Assembly: GCA_039881145.1 (NCBI GenBank)
Contig: JAYKKI010000015.1
Coordinates: 25,504,001-25,568,000, forward strand
Source of the DNA: Druceiella hillmani
Taxonomy: Eukaryota; Arthropoda; Insecta; Lepidoptera; Hepialidae
Length of the DNA stretch: 64,000 nt
Reading direction: 5' to 3'
The position numbers and the translations under genes were made by a program. This document shows positions 21,441 through 34,682 of this stretch, one piece after another. Under the pieces are notes generated by a model, which was not told where the DNA came from, did no database searches, and worked only from the letters and a program-made list of their open reading frames with translations. How positions within the stretch are numbered: the first letter of the stretch is position 1; each line of letters starts with the position of its first letter.

Positions 21441-24400
21441 TTGCCATTACCATTTCCGTTCCCAATAACAATTACATTATAGCATCACAGAAAAGCTATT
21501 TGCGCACCAAAGAGGATTTTAAATAATTATGAACGCATAAAACTTCAAAATTTTACGCATAGGCAGGGCTCCCACGTTCCGTCGTGGGTAAAACTTCCGT
21601 GTATATTCAGAGCTCTGAGAATCACCGAATAACTTGAAAACTCGAATCCTAAATAATATAATGATGTCGTCTTAAAATTCATTTCGGACTGCAGGAGACA
21701 TCTTTTTTAGAATTTCGTAACTGAATGATAAAAATGAACTCTCATCATTTCACAGTCACATTGGCACGTAACTCTTGCAGTTTGAGACTGATTGTGACTA
21801 AATTTTACAGGAATTTGTGTAATTAAGTTACAAAATAAATAAAAATAATTTTTTTACCGAATCCATCGACCGTATATATGAAAATACTCATTTTAGAAGT
21901 CTTTTATCTAGTAACAAAAAATTACTAGTACTATTTTTGCGTGACTATATCTTTGAAATACATGAGTTTTAAACGATTGTCGAAGTGTCTACAAATTTCT
22001 AACAAATTGATCACGTGCATAATAATCTGAAAGAATCATGATGATGACAAATATATCAATATTTTCGTACAAAGTCATTTTGATCAAAATGCATTCATAA
22101 ACTAAAGAAATGTAAACAAAGTAGTAGTTTTCCCGCCTGTAAAAGAAAAACAAAGCATAGTATTTACATAGTGAAAAACAATATGAATGTTTTTAAGGAT
22201 TTCATGTAAATACTAGATACCATTGAATATTTAAACGTGGAAAGGTATCTAAGAATGCAGGAAGTCCTCGTAATGCGAGTTCGTGTAATCTGGACTGGTT
22301 ATTTTGGAAAGAACGTAACAAAAATAATGTAATAAAAGATGATATAAGTGAAGTAATCAAATTAGTAAAGCAATGAAACAATGCAATTTTAAACCTCAGA
22401 CAGCTGAGTGATAAAAACTTTTCGAAACATGCTTGTAAAGTTTCATATACTTTCCCCACTATTTCCTAAAAATTGATCATCAGAATGCTTATGATTGCCC
22501 TCAGTATTTAGTTATTAACCAGTGAAAATACCAAATTTAAAGCAACTTTAACACAATTTAGTATTCAGACTACGTACAAAACTCAGTTCCCCATCTAAAG
22601 TGAAAAACACAATACCATTGCTGTTAAGCAAGGATATACACCAAGTAATTCATGTATCTCGGAGTATCATAAAAGAAATGAGAAACTGAAGATGGCATCC
22701 CTGTCTTACATATTATATTTTCCAAATATAATAGCATAACACAGTTGCTAACAAGCACTTGTGAGATTAAATAAAATGCCGAAGTGGAATTGGATTCTCA
22801 ATGAGCTTCGCTTCGAAGAAAATCCGTTGATATTGGCATATCTTAAACATGCTCCGAATTGGAACACTCAAGACAAGAATGGGCTGGTGAAAATAAACAT
22901 TTTCTTATAACGGAAAGATTTAAAGTGAATTGAAATGTGATAACTGGGATCAATCGGCATGGTGAAATACCATGAACGTTCTTTCAAAAATAAAAAAAAC
23001 AGAATAGTTTCCAACATCTTAAATATTTGCTACGGCAATAAGTTTATAAAGTCATTTTAAATTTGAATTAATTTTCCTTAAAATGATTAGGCAGTATTTT
23101 TAAACGTGTGTTTATTGTTAGTGTTGTAATTTTTAATAAATCATCAATTTACTACCTTATTGGATATTCTAAGGCTTTTGCGTACTATTTTAACTTAAAG
23201 ATACTAAAAATTGGTACTGAATTGTACGGAAAATTTCATGAAATGAAGGAGAAAACCGCATTCACGGTATGCATTAATACTGATGTAGTTTTTTTGAGGC
23301 AATAAAACTTGACTTTCCTGGTTCCAAAAAAAATTGAGGTTCAGCGGAAAGGTTTAGTTTGTTATAAAGTAAAAGTGGTTATCATTTAATTTATATCTAA
23401 TTTTCTATCTTGGCTACCAGAGCACAAAATAAGTTTCGATTATTTCTGTAACTATGTAATATTAGCATACAAAACCCAAGCCAACCTTGATGAACTACAT
23501 TTTAAACTTAATCGGAAAAATGTTCATTGAATTAAAACTTATTCGGTCGACATATAAATTATTTCCTTCTCTAAGGATCAAATAATAGTTTAAAAAACGA
23601 TTAGATAGTACTGAAGTATTTAAGTAATTTTCCCAGAAAATCATGGAAAACTTGGCATTATAGGAGTCCTGAAACATGCAGATACATTTTCAACAACAAG
23701 GTTTAGCAACTAAATACTCTTGCACTTTGCCACTTTTATTAATAATATCGATTTTTTAATCTTTACTTACTGTACAAAGTTAAAATTATTAACTAAGTAG
23801 TTTCTGTATTTAAAGACAGTTTTTATCCGTTTTGTTTTTATCCGTATGTAAATACTTTTTTCGACATTGATAAGTGTGCTTGCGTGCGCACGTGTGGGCT
23901 GGCGTCCAAATAAGTATGTAATTTTTATCAGACAAACCAAATGTTCATTTTAGTTCAAATCATTTTATTTTATTTACATATTCAGTACAGTTTTATCATA
24001 AAATAAGTGCTAATATTTAATGCCATTTTTCTAAGTTCTGAGTAACGTCGTTGCGGTCATAGGTACTTTAATAGAGAGAAAGATTATATTAATTTTCCGC
24101 ATTAAAGTTAATATTTAAACAATACCAATATAATTCCATCTTTTAAGACTAAACTCGTTGTTAAGAAATGTAAAATTCTCTTAACATTTTAAATTTTGAT
24201 GTTCAAATTTGACTATTTATTTTATTACAACGATTCTAACAAAAGTTGTTTTGGTTCCTACTACACACGCCCTGGTGCGATACTCCCGAGACAAAATTTT
24301 AATATATAGTCACCATTAATATCGTGAGCAATTTAATTTAACATTGTTGATAGTTGTCCATTACTGTATAACTTTTAGCCAACATAATTCTATAACTGAA

Positions 24401-24782
24401 CAATATAGAGATCTAATTTCAGTAGCCATTTGTCCTTATTTATAATTTAAGTATAGCTTTTTTGGTGACTTTGCTTGTAATTTGTAATTACCGATTTGAA
24501 GTTTGAGAAAAAGGAACATAATGGGAGACAGGAAGTCTGAAAACTTAATGCTTCTCTTTTTGTAGGAGTATAAAATACAACTAATAACGTTTTAGTAAGC
24601 GTCAATAGTTAGGCATAATGTTTAGTTCTCTTCATCTTTCACAATACATAAGAATTTGTGCAATTATTGTACATAACTAGCAACTTTTCTAATAATTGAT
24701 TTGCCTTAATATTACATTTTAATTTTCTCTCTATTGCCAGGTTCGTAATATTCCATGGGTAACCTATAGATTTTATAATTAA

Positions 24783-24786
<4 letters not shown>
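21441..24786. other. Mostly A+T-rich sequence with one coding-like fragment
   Basis: No gene is recognised. The only segment with a hint of protein-like composition is 22774-22911 (separate entry). Other frames of 60-85 codons look like chance. Confidence 0.4.
22774..22911 (+). pseudogene. Coding-like fragment with a faint ankyrin-repeat look
   Basis: A 45-codon frame begins ATGCCGAAGTGGAATTGGAT and encodes KWNWILNELRFEENPLILAY, then LKHAPNWNTQDKNGL, before a stop at 22909. The second part resembles an ankyrin repeat (xLLxHGAxxNxQDxNGxTPLH) but lacks the TPLH signature. Less biased composition than its neighbours is the other hint. It could be a dead exon or coincidence. Confidence 0.15.

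Positions 24787-24820
<34 letters not shown>
24787..24820. repeat. (TA)17 microsatellite
   Basis: An uninterrupted TA dinucleotide run. Confidence 0.97.
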
Positions 24821-24821
<1 letters not shown>

Positions 24822-25382
24822 CTTTACGTTATCATTTTACTTTGATTTGGTTTCGAATACCAATTGCAGGATCTAAGAAATGGAGTACATGTGAATACGA
24901 CAATTGAGAAGAATTATCATGTTCTTTCACATATTACATTTCTTAGCACATTATTTGCACACTTAATATGTGGTTGAGCATAACAGAAAAGTTCTTAAAA
25001 GAATAATGACATTTTTTTTCAACACACAAATATTGGATTGAAATTAAATAAAAAAAGTAATAAGAAGATAAGTTTAGGGAGAAACTTTTAATAGTTGCAT
25101 TTTAGCATAATTTTTAATAAATGAGAAGGGACCTTTCCAGGAAAGATCATCGCAGTTGTTCCCGAGTTTTACTTTTATTAGATAAGTCTTAACTCTAAAA
25201 GTAAACTTGTGTAACTTCTTACAAATGTGATGGAATTTATATCTCTATAAGAGATTTTAAATGTAATAATTCATTAATATACTAGGATTTTACCTTTTTA
25301 AAAGATTTTGCTTTAAATAAATATATACGTTAGTTACGCATAAAACTTAAAGTAAAGAAAAAAATACTAATTAAAAATTAAA
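24821..25382. other. A+T-rich sequence, nothing recognised
   Basis: No repeat or coding signal seen. Confidence 0.5.
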
Positions 25383-25800
25383 TCGGCCAAGTGCGTATCG
25401 GGCATGCACATAGAGAGTTCCATGGTAGTCTAATGCAATTTAACCGAAACAATTTTGTGAAATTTCTTATCAAATGCTAAAATATAAAATTTATTCACAT
25501 TTATAAAAGTTATGGTAGAAAAAGTAGAGCGTGGTATGCATTATGAGTTACTCTGAAGTTTAATACTTCGCAAACGGAGTTTCAATAAAAAAACTTTTAA
25601 ATAGAGCCCTAACATCATTTTAAGATCATTGGCTGTCCATTAGCAGCATATAAAGCAATTTGGCGTACATTTAAAGGTAAATAAATATACCCCTCACTCT
25701 TTTATTATTTATGGAACGTTTTAAAATCTACAGAAAAAAAAACTAAAAACAGAAAAGAGGACGGATACTCTATTTTTACCTAAATGATATGAACAGAGTA
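25383..25800 (+). repeat. Dispersed noncoding repeat, 5' part
   Basis: It opens with CGGCCAAGTGCGTATCGGGC, then a CACATAGAGAGTTCC block. This is the wording of the 5' side of a noncoding interspersed repeat common in insects (typical form CGGCCAAGTGCGAGTCGGAC...GGGTTCCGTA). Downstream blocks (TGGTATGCATTATGAGTTAC, GCAAACGGAGTTTCAATA and AAATAAATATACCCCTCACT) are more complex than the background. It may be the same family as the 3' fragments at 20670, 40320 and 61778, but the full-length link is from memory. Confidence 0.4.
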
Positions 25801-26954
25801 TTACCACAAATTGTATTGAGCCAAAATCGTATGCCGCCTCAATAATTTTAAATGAAATTAGAACGATTCAGTAAGTTGTGTTTTTTTATGTTAATGTTTT
25901 TAAATTTTAATGCTTTTATGACGTAACACGTGTCATTTCTCCTAAGATAAAGTTAGAGACACCAGGGAAAACAATGAGTAATCGAGTCTGGAGTTTTAGA
26001 ATTTATCCTCCTTATATTGAAGCTCACTTTCTTGTAAACAAAACAAAGCTCATTAGCGCTGTCGTGGGAAAATAATTGTTATGATGGATTGCTTTCGTAA
26101 TTCCCGTCTGTATTATGTCATTCTATGGAGAGTATGTGAACTTGCAAAATATTATTTTTATCATTTGTTTTTTAGTCACCATAGCAGCGGGACAAAGAAA
26201 GACGGCTACAGTTATTAAAAGATACCTAGAATTTAAACTCGAACATTGAACTAAGTATTTGAAATTTCGTGAGATCAATTATTCATATTAATCAAAGATA
26301 TAAAGGAGGGTCGCTACAAATACATTGTAAGTGTAAAAATTTTATTTTATTGGATGGAAAAAAAATGTCATTAATGAGGCATGATAAGAGCCGCCAGGTA
26401 ATGCGAGTTTTATTCGAATTCAGTAGAATATAAACTTATCTTATTTGACTTCGTTTTATTAAAATATTATGAAGAGAAAACGATACTGCTGTTCTTATTT
26501 TGAAAAACATACTTTGGAATCATCATCATCATTATGGCGGATGTCGGTATATTAAAGATATTTAATTTAATATTAAGAAATGCAATTTATTTAAAAATAA
26601 GGTTTAGTTTTTGATGATAGTTCAATTATTTTTACGTGTACATTTAAGTATATTAAGCTTTGCATATACGTGAATAGTAGACATAACAGTAAGATTTAAT
26701 TTCCTGTTTTACTGGCATACACAAGCGTGATTATATTTTCTGTTTATTAATCGACGTTGTAAAATTATGAACCACGATTACATGATGAAGAATGCTAAGC
26801 CAAATGAAATGCGACCCGATTTGATACAACTTTACACCACAAAACTAAATTAATTTTTTATCTTTGGCTTGTGTAAAGAAAAATAAATAAAAATAAAATT
26901 GTTTAATATTTAATATTTAACCATTTCACTGAACTTATTTTATTGGTTTTATAA

Positions 26955-27365
26955 GTGTCATTAGTATTCAACTGCTTAAATAATTCCATTTTTGGATATT
27001 ACGTGATTGAGAAAGATAAACTAATAAAATTTTTGGGTATTCCGTTAAATGATAAAAAATTAATCTTATCAATATTAATAATTCATTACATCTTTCACAT
27101 TTTGATGAGAAGTTTAATACGTCCTGAGGAGAAGTTTATTATTTTCCTAAAAATGACTTGCGGAAACTATTATTTTCCTAAAAATATAAATATTTCTACA
27201 CCAAAATGTAATGCAGAAAAATGTTGTGTGTTATTGATTCCCATAAGAAATTGTTATTACATTGTATTTAATTTTGCATGTAACAAAATTTCCTTAATCT
27301 ACAGCAATTATTTTAGTATTATAGTAAGTATAAAATATTTAGATTTTACGCAGATTAACCAGTGA
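26955..27365 (+). CDS. Doubtful 136-codon open frame
   Basis: One of the longest open frames of the window outside transposons. The protein is dominated by Ile, Asn, Lys, Phe and Tyr, and has direct repeats such as GNYYFPKN/FIIFLK from repeated TATTATTTTCCTAAAAAT. I recognise no domain. A KFLGIPLND string faintly recalls the FLGxxLD of LINE reverse transcriptases, but the surrounding motifs are absent. Such lengths can arise by chance at this base composition. Confidence 0.08.
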   Translation: MSLVFNCLNNSIFGYYVIEKDKLIKFLGIPLNDKKLILSILIIHYIFHILMRSLIRPEEKFIIFLKMTCGNYYFPKNINISTPKCNAEKCCVLLIPIRNCYYIVFNFACNKISLIYSNYFSIIVSIKYLDFTQINQ

Positions 27366-27731
27366 CGTCAAACGTCAAAAAATACGTCAAAAATATGGTC
27401 AGTAATATTGAAAATGTTTTATAACATCTGAGTCTAATCGCTAATACATTCACCTTTCAATTAAATGAAACTACGTGTAATAATTAATTTCTACAATATT
27501 TCATAGTTTCCATGTCTGCGAGTTAATATAAAAATAATAAAATTTGTTCACTGAAGAAATTTATTTCAATCATTTCTGATTGAACACTCATACCGGACTA
27601 GATAATTTAAATATCTTTTTAATTCCCACATGATATTAGCAAAGTAATGTCCATCCCGTTGTATAAACTTAATGACATACGGTTACAACATAACCGTTGT
27701 ATTTAAATAAAATATACCTTCCTATATTCCA

Positions 27732-28055
27732 TTAGTTACACCATGCATCTCCTAATAAGTCCCCATCGATATGCCCATCGTAAAGGATAAAGACTAATAA
27801 AAATGTGCATAACAAAGTAAACAGTGGCAGACATTCTAGTGGTTTTCGTTGGAGCACCCTATTTGGGATGGTTTTACGCGTTATATGGCTTTGGGTTCCG
27901 TAAATTAGAAGTATTGCGACTTTCAGTGAAGACGCTGTTTGGTTATAAAAAATAAAGTGGGGTGTCGACGATAATGGCCGACTTACTGTGGATTTCAAAA
28001 ATTGAGTATATATCCATAAACAGTTAGATATTATACAAAAAAGTGCTGAAATCAC
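27732..28055 (-). CDS. Doubtful 107-codon open frame
   Basis: Less compositionally biased than most frames here. It has a hydrophobic segment near its C terminus (about residues 77-92, LFTLLCTFLLVFIL) that could be a membrane helix. No family is recognised, and no promoter, partner exon or repeat context supports it. Confidence 0.1.
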   Translation of the reverse strand: MISALFCIISNCLWIYTQFLKSTVSRPLSSTPHFIFYNQTASSLKVAILLIYGTQSHITRKTIPNRVLQRKPLECLPLFTLLCTFLLVFILYDGHIDGDLLGDAWCN

Positions 28056-28141
28056 CGGATTCCAATATTCTTCTATATAAACCTATACAGGTAGAATGTA
28101 AAGTTTCATACTGTTTAGGATTTATCTGTTATGTGTGTGCA

Positions 28142-28186
28142 AAATTTAGATATATACATACGTAAAGTAAGTATATATCTAAATTT
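28142..28186. repeat. Perfect hairpin, 16-bp arms, 13-nt loop
   Basis: AAATTTAGATATATAC (28142-28157) pairs exactly with 28171-28186. An ATACATAC-GTAAAGT word in the loop is repeated just downstream (28193-28208), so a local rearrangement copied both. Confidence 0.88.
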
Positions 28187-28299
28187 ATATACATACATAC
28201 GTAAAGTTTTATAGGACAATTTTAATGGCCTAACGAAACTAATTCATAATATGAAATTTTTTTCGAAACCTAAACCAAAAATCAAATTCATCTTGTTTT

Positions 28300-28353
28300 C
28301 TGTTTTTTCGTGCCCGATATTTGTGATGGTCAAAATATTTCAATTTCATCGTT
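28300..28353 (+). repeat. Direct repeat copy 1 of a ~54-bp segment
   Basis: CTGTTTTTTCGTGCCCGATA through AATTTCATCGTTT recurs at 28647-28701 with only about two differences. The two copies are 347 bp apart. Confidence 0.9.
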
Positions 28354-28646
28354 TGTGTGTCTTTTATATTATTACATGGTTTTACTTTGCATCACATTTA
28401 CTCAAAAAAAAAAAATTTAGTAAACAAATTGCTCCTTCACTTTCAATTTTTTAAACAGATCTGTATATTAGGTATGAACCTGCCTGCATAATAAATCATG
28501 TATATTAAAATTCATTTATTGAGCATTATTTTGCAAATTTATTTAGTAAAATAAAATATACCTTCAAGTCATATTTCGATTTTGTTCATTCCTATCAAGT
28601 AATAAAGAATGCATGGAGCATTCAAACCACTCTATCACACTTTCTC

Positions 28647-28701
28647 CTGTTTTTTCGTGCACGATATTTGTGATGGTCAAAATATTTCAATTTCATAGTT
28701 T
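28647..28701 (+). repeat. Direct repeat copy 2 of the 28300 segment
   Basis: Nearly identical to 28300-28353. Immediately after it (28704-28736) comes ATCAATTAAATCTTATTACC plus AGGAATATAACCT, which recurs at 29691-29723. The block is therefore a junction of two different duplicated pieces. Confidence 0.9.
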
Positions 28702-28703
28702 CA

Positions 28704-28736
28704 ATCAATTAAATCTTATTACCAGGAATATAACCT
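28704..28736 (+). repeat. Copy of the LINE-tail segment 29691-29723
   Basis: Thirty-two of 33 bases match 29691-29723, which lies inside the LINE relic. This implies a duplication of LINE-derived sequence 1 kb upstream. Confidence 0.85.
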
Positions 28737-29171
28737 ATGGAGTCTATCACACTTATTTTGATCGAATTATAGTTTAGAGTTGTTGAAAAAAAATTGCTAT
28801 ATTCTTTTCTCTACGAAATTAATATCATCCGGATATACTAAAATATGACTAGGTTGACTTCTAGTTGCGATAGATTAATGATGTATAGCTTGAAATGTGC
28901 GACAAGTCTCTCCCTAACTATCTGTCAGACGGGCATTAAAAGTAACGGTGTTGGTGAATTCACTTTTAAAGCATAAATTAAATATATAAAATTATTATAT
29001 AAGATTTGCTGAAGTAAAACGGCCATTTTCTGCAGGTTTAACATATTTGCATTACTAAAATAAAAAAAAATTGGATAGAAATCATACACCCGACTATGTC
29101 CAAAATGAACATAAAAATAAAGTATTTAGTGGGATGCAGTAGGTAATCTTATACACAGACTAAATTACTAT

Positions 29172-30006
29172 ATGTGTTTCAAACTTACAGGAAGTCTTAA
29201 TACAACGTACATTGAGAGCCCTACAAACATGCGCACCAACTTCATGCATCTATATTTTTGTTTTATTGAAGCTAAATTTCACTTTCTGAAATGTCTTCAC
29301 AGTTTGTTTCCGACTAAAACGAAAATCTGCCTTTCTCAATACTTTCTGTTACCACAAATTGATTATAAAAATGTATGCTATACAGATCTCAGTGATGAAT
29401 ATTGAAACAAGTAAGGACGCGTTTAAATGAGTACATTAGAAATATGACCAATATTATGTTCTTTACTGAATGCAAGACGCGTCTCAAATAATTGAAGATT
29501 CCCGATCGACACATACCTACGCTTCGCTTTAATATGTTTAAATGTCCTCAGAGTCCTAATTGCCTTATTGACAGATTTAAAGATGTGTCTGCTTACTGCC
29601 TTGGATTACGTTTAGAAAGCTTACTCATACCAGCTATTCTCAAACATGCCTCCTAATCCTGCTTCCAAATCCAAGCTGCAAAACTTTGAGATCAATTAAA
29701 TCTTAATACCAGGAATATAACCTCGGTAAATGCTTACAAGGACCTAATTATCAAGGATGAAAGTCCTATCACGCTCCCCCCACCCCGGATATTTATCCTC
29801 GTGCACTTTTCTCCTTTTGTTTGTACAACCTAACTCATTACAATATTTCATAATTTTTTACCCGTTTCTTTTTTCTCCTTTTCAATTGCATTATTAATAA
29901 CATAATATTGCAGCATCTTTTACGGAACAAAAGGTTGCTCCTCTAGCAATAAGCCGTGTATATATAACAACAGTAAAGTTATGAAATGTGTAATAAATCA
30001 ATCAAT
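29172..30006 (+). mobile_element. Non-LTR retrotransposon (LINE) 3' end, decayed
   Basis: The open frame 29172-29405 encodes FPTKTKICLSQYFLLPQIDY followed by KNVCYTDLSDEY. This is the conserved C-terminal part of Jockey/CR1-type LINE ORF2 proteins (usual form LLxPxxDYCDVxYxDLTEEL). In shifted frames NK.GRV and LNVLRVL-like pieces follow. The segment then runs through noncoding sequence with ATCTTTTACGGAACAAAAGG and AATAAGCCGTGTATATATAA, and ends in AATAAATCAATCAATT near 29991-30006, the kind of simple 3' tail such LINEs carry. The reverse transcriptase and endonuclease regions are absent, consistent with 5' truncation. Clade assignment is uncertain. Confidence 0.6.
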
Positions 30007-31276
30007 TTGTGGGGCTGGAATTACACTTAATTTTATTAATGATGTACAGAAATGGTCTGTCAGGGTTCAAATACTTTTGAGTTTAGTCCGCAATTTCATG
30101 TGAGCTGATGAATATGGTCTCAGTATTTAGAAATATAGACGATTCTCCACTGAGACCGATAGCCAGATATTCATAGACCCTTAGACTATTATTAAACTTT
30201 GTTTCTAATATTTGCGGATATAATAATTAACTGACCATAGTTAAATTACAAGATTTAGATCAAATCTCTTTAAAGTACGTAATGTGAGAAAAATGATTAG
30301 CGGAATATTAAATTTATTAAATGATGTTTTCAATATTAACGTCTGAATAAACTACGTTAGTCATTGTTCATCCAAACAACTTTTGCGTAAAACTATTGAA
30401 TAAAACAAATAATGGATATTAAAATAATTACTGGTGTTCCCGAACTGAGTAATTCGCTTCTACCAGTTGGATCGATTTTCTATAGAAAGTTTCCTCATTG
30501 TGAAATACAGCACTATTAGAGTCACTAAATAATGCGATAAAATAATTATACCATAGAATTCTATCGCCTAATCGTCTCTTTCAATCTTCTTAAGTACTGT
30601 TGGCGTATTTTATTATTAGGATGTAAAAGTAAATACAGAATCTCATATGCTTCATTTGCAATTTTTCACATCATGTTTCTAGAGGTATGAAGAATGAGAG
30701 TTAAGACTTATTTCTTTTATTTTTATATAAACATATTTGATAGCTGATAACTTCAAAGTGTATAATTTTTATCGATTTTATTGAACTATGTCTCAGTATA
30801 GAACTAAGACGTTAGATTTATTGAGGGAACTCTATGATATTTATTGTATCGTGTAGCTAAGAAAAGCAAAACTCACATCATTATTAGCGAAAAAAGCTTT
30901 CGTAGATAGAAATTTATCAGACAAAGAAAACCTTGATTTATGTCTTGAGGTATGTCAGTTTGACAAGAGTTATATGATTGCTATTTTGTTTCAATTACCG
31001 TTAACTGTGATTTCGTCAAAGCTATTCATCTTCTATCGATTTACAAATCACAAAGTCTGAATGGAAGGCTCATTACTAGGAACCTGATCGGCGTATAAAA
31101 GCCCAAAACACAAAACGATTGCCTAAAACGTTCTTTTAAAAGACTCACTAATTTCTCATAATTTATGTTAATTTTTTTAAAATAAAATATAAAGTATTAA
31201 TTAAGTCCCCACAGTTTTCCTGAATCTCTAGATCTAGCCTTTTAAATTTAAAAACTATACCGGAAATAATTTTATT
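30007..31276. other. A+T-rich sequence, nothing recognised
   Basis: A 7-bp GTCTCAG/CTGAGAC inverted pair at 30117-30155 is the only structure noticed. Confidence 0.5.
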
Positions 31277-31317
31277 TTCAAAGGGTAACTGGGTATGTTC
31301 AAAGGGTAACTGGGTAT
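31277..31317 (+). repeat. Tandem duplication, 21-bp period
   Basis: TTCAAAGGGTAACTGGGTAT occurs twice in a row, separated by one G. Confidence 0.95.
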
Positions 31318-31557
31318 TAGCTCTTTACTTCTAATCGGTTGGGGTATCTCCATCTGCTTGGGTGCAAAATTTTAATCCAGGAGGAAAAAGCTATCCAAAT
31401 CCTGTATATTTTAAAAGTTTACCTAGATTGTTTCAGCAATGTCTAATAGTAAATAGATTTTACAAAGACATTTAACAGATATATTAACATATTACACCCT
31501 TACATTTCATTAAAGATGTAACAAGGTTATTTAATTACTACAATGACCCATTTCTAA

Positions 31558-31588
31558 ATACTTTAGTTTGTATCACAAACTAAAGTAT
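31558..31588. repeat. Perfect hairpin, 14-bp arms, 3-nt loop
   Basis: ATACTTTAGTTTGT and its exact complement flank the loop ATC. Confidence 0.88.
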
Positions 31589-34500
31589 CAATTTAAAGTG
31601 GCAAATCAATGCATATGTATATAAAATTTTGGCGGCCCTTAGACGACCTTGACAATGACGAATGACAAACAATTTCCGTTTTTCAGCTCTCCTGTTACAC
31701 TCATTAAGCTCTTTGCCAGTTATTTCATGACCGACGTCAATTTGTGAGAAGTGGGTGGTTTACTTCTAAAGTCTATTATATACGCTCGAAAGTAAAATCA
31801 TTTCGTAAAGTTGTTTTTAATATATTTAGAATTATAGTGATTGAGCTCGTTTAGACAGTGGTTGGCATATATTTGCTTTTTGCAGATGTCTTTGAACTTT
31901 TCAGTATTATCGATTTTTTTGAATTTTGCTTATATTATGAGGTGTCGCAATTATTTCAATATTTCCTGAATGTGGATGTCCATTTAATATAGACAAATAT
32001 TCAACGATAGCATAAATAAATACGTATATATTTTAACGTTAGCCAGAGTTTATGAGTATATTTGACTCGTGCCGTACTAAGTTTAATATCTTTAAAAGGT
32101 AGAGAATTTGCGGGTCACTATGATTTTTCAATATCATAACATTATAAATCTGATATATTTTGTAAAATATGAAACTTTTCATAAATAATTTTACGATTTG
32201 TTTTTAAAAGAAATTTTATGTATTCCGTTCAAAAACAGTGTTGGTATTTTTAAAACATATGCTTTTACTGTTTGTTTTCTTGAATAATAACACCTCAGAT
32301 CGATTAAGAAATTCATAAGGAAAAGGCAAAGGATGAGGAAAAATGACCCAGAAATTAAGTTATATGAGCGGCCAATTTATTATATTATTATTAAAGCCTT
32401 TTCTAACTTTTTTGAAATAAATATATTTAGCATTAAGAATAATCAACGAAAATATACATTGAAATAAGTAAAAGCTCAATTCTTATATAAAATAATTATT
32501 CGAAAGTACGTATTAAATTTACAAGATTCACTGGAAATTATTCCAGTACCAATACTTATTTGAAAAGAAAATAATATTCCACAATGTTTGTTAATTATCT
32601 AGACGCTAAATATAACATATGTACAGCTGTATATAATGCATTCAAGTCTAGAAATATAGCAGCGTAAGGTCGCTATTTCACGAAATTTTTGAAATGCCCG
32701 CTAATTTGACAAAAAATGGAGGATCTTTACCGTGTGAAATTTTACAATTCACATCAGTAATAATGACGTGTAAGTCCTTAGTATTTTTAATAAATTTAGC
32801 CTGAAGAGTTTGTTTTAAATCATAAAAGATCATAATGACAATTTAAAAAAGAAAGAAGTAGAAAAAATCAGAGAGAAGTTAAAAATTTTAGAAGAAAATA
32901 AACTTTGACTTTTCCAGAACATAAAAACACAATAATTTAAAAATTGGATTGCAGGGGAGAAAGGAAACAGAATTTTTTTCCTAGAAAATGTCTTCGAAAT
33001 AAAAAAAAATTACCTCATTTTAACGTAAACCTTCGCTATTATATAGAGTATTGAGGGAAAAAAGTGAGTAGATCGCAAAAAGAATAAAGCCTTCCTTTAA
33101 GAATTTCTCGTCAGGCACTATCAAAAATGAGACGCTAATCTCATTTCTTAAGACTGATTATATGCAAAGTTAAACGTGATAGATAAATTGTGTTTTTATC
33201 TGAAACTGACTAACGATCGGTACTAATTTATAATAAAATTGATATGGAGCAATTTCCTGTCTATTTTTTATGCCTTGTGTTACGTGCGTATTAATTTATA
33301 TGTGCATATTTAGGTATGTGTGCGTTTGCACATATATGTTTGTCTTTATATACTGTATGACAACTCACAAGTTTAAAAGATCGATAAATAAAAGAATCGT
33401 TGATAATTCATAATTGAAATTAAATCCTGGATACAGGATTATAATATTTATTTGCTATCCTAATTATTTCTTTCAAAATTACCAAATTATTCTACTATTC
33501 TTGGCTTTACAGTTTAACAAGACTGAAGTCTGTCTAAGATTTTTTCACTGTTTTATTCTTTAATTTTCCAATTTCTTTAATTATCATCTTATTTAGCTCA
33601 TAATTCATAACGCCATCGCAATATTGAAGCTATCGATATGTCTTGTTCAAGATCTGAAACTATCCATATCTGTATATGAGCTCTGAATTCTATACATGTC
33701 CTCTACTTATTTAGGCTTGTAATTATAAAAAAACATATTGAAAATATGAAATTCATCACAATATATGAAAATTATGGTCTGTAAAGGTTGGTTGGGGCCG
33801 CCAAAGATATTTTTCTTTCATTTAGGCTTCCCAATACAGAAAACAAACGCGCAATATAATACCTGCCCGCATTAATTCAAAAATTGTTTTGCATAAATTG
33901 ACTTACCCAGTGATCTGAATAATTCAAATATTGAGTTTAATTTATAGACAAGTACTAATAAATTGTTATGAAAGAGGAAATTGTTCAACTAAGTACGAAT
34001 AAAATAAAATTTCACGTACAAGATAATTATTAACCTTGTTAACAACGAACATTAACAACGAAGTCACTGGGCTTATTGATGTCATTACAAATGGGCGTAG
34101 ATTTTCGTTTATCTACATAAGCCTACCTACCATAACAATATTTTTAAAAAAGTCGTTAGCGTTTGACATCAATTTGTATATCACAAATAAAACGGCGATT
34201 TCTTGATAGCTACTACTTGGTCCTTAAAGGCAGGCTGTTACGAATTGGTTAATTATACGTTCATGTAAATAACAAAATACATAGAATAGTATGCAATTTA
34301 TGTCTAAACCTTTGACTTATATGAAATTTTAGAAACTTTTGGCATTTATCTCTTTAATTATTATAAACGAACTAATATAGGAACTTGACATAAACAATTT
34401 TGTGTTTTAGTGTTAATAAATACATAGATGATTATATTTAACAAAAACAACGTCAACGCGTAATATTTTCATTCACCGTAAACAATCCCGATTGTACAAT

Positions 34501-34682
34501 CTCTGGTAATACAGGGATTAATTGGTTGACCAGGTAAATTAGTTACTGTATTATAAAAAGATGACGACCATGTGAACGGAGAAAGTAATAGATTAACAAA
34601 GAATGGAAATACTTAAAGTCTTTTCTATAATTCAGTGCATTAAAATCGCTCTACTGTTAACATTACAGCGTAAAGAAACAGT
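31589..34682. other. A+T-rich sequence, nothing recognised
   Basis: No repeat ends, RNA genes or plausible coding frames were seen. A small CA/TG-rich patch lies near 33300-33350 (TATGTGCATA and its near complement). Confidence 0.5.

Larger units (their letters stand above)
25801..28141. other. A+T-rich sequence, two doubtful frames
   Basis: Apart from the 136-codon frame at 26955-27365 and the 107-codon minus frame at 27732-28055, nothing stands out. Confidence 0.4.

Noticed and set aside
26955..27365. LINE reverse transcriptase fragment based on KFLGIPLND
   Set aside because: Only one short string resembles the motif; YADD and other neighbouring blocks are missing, and internal direct repeats explain much of the frame.
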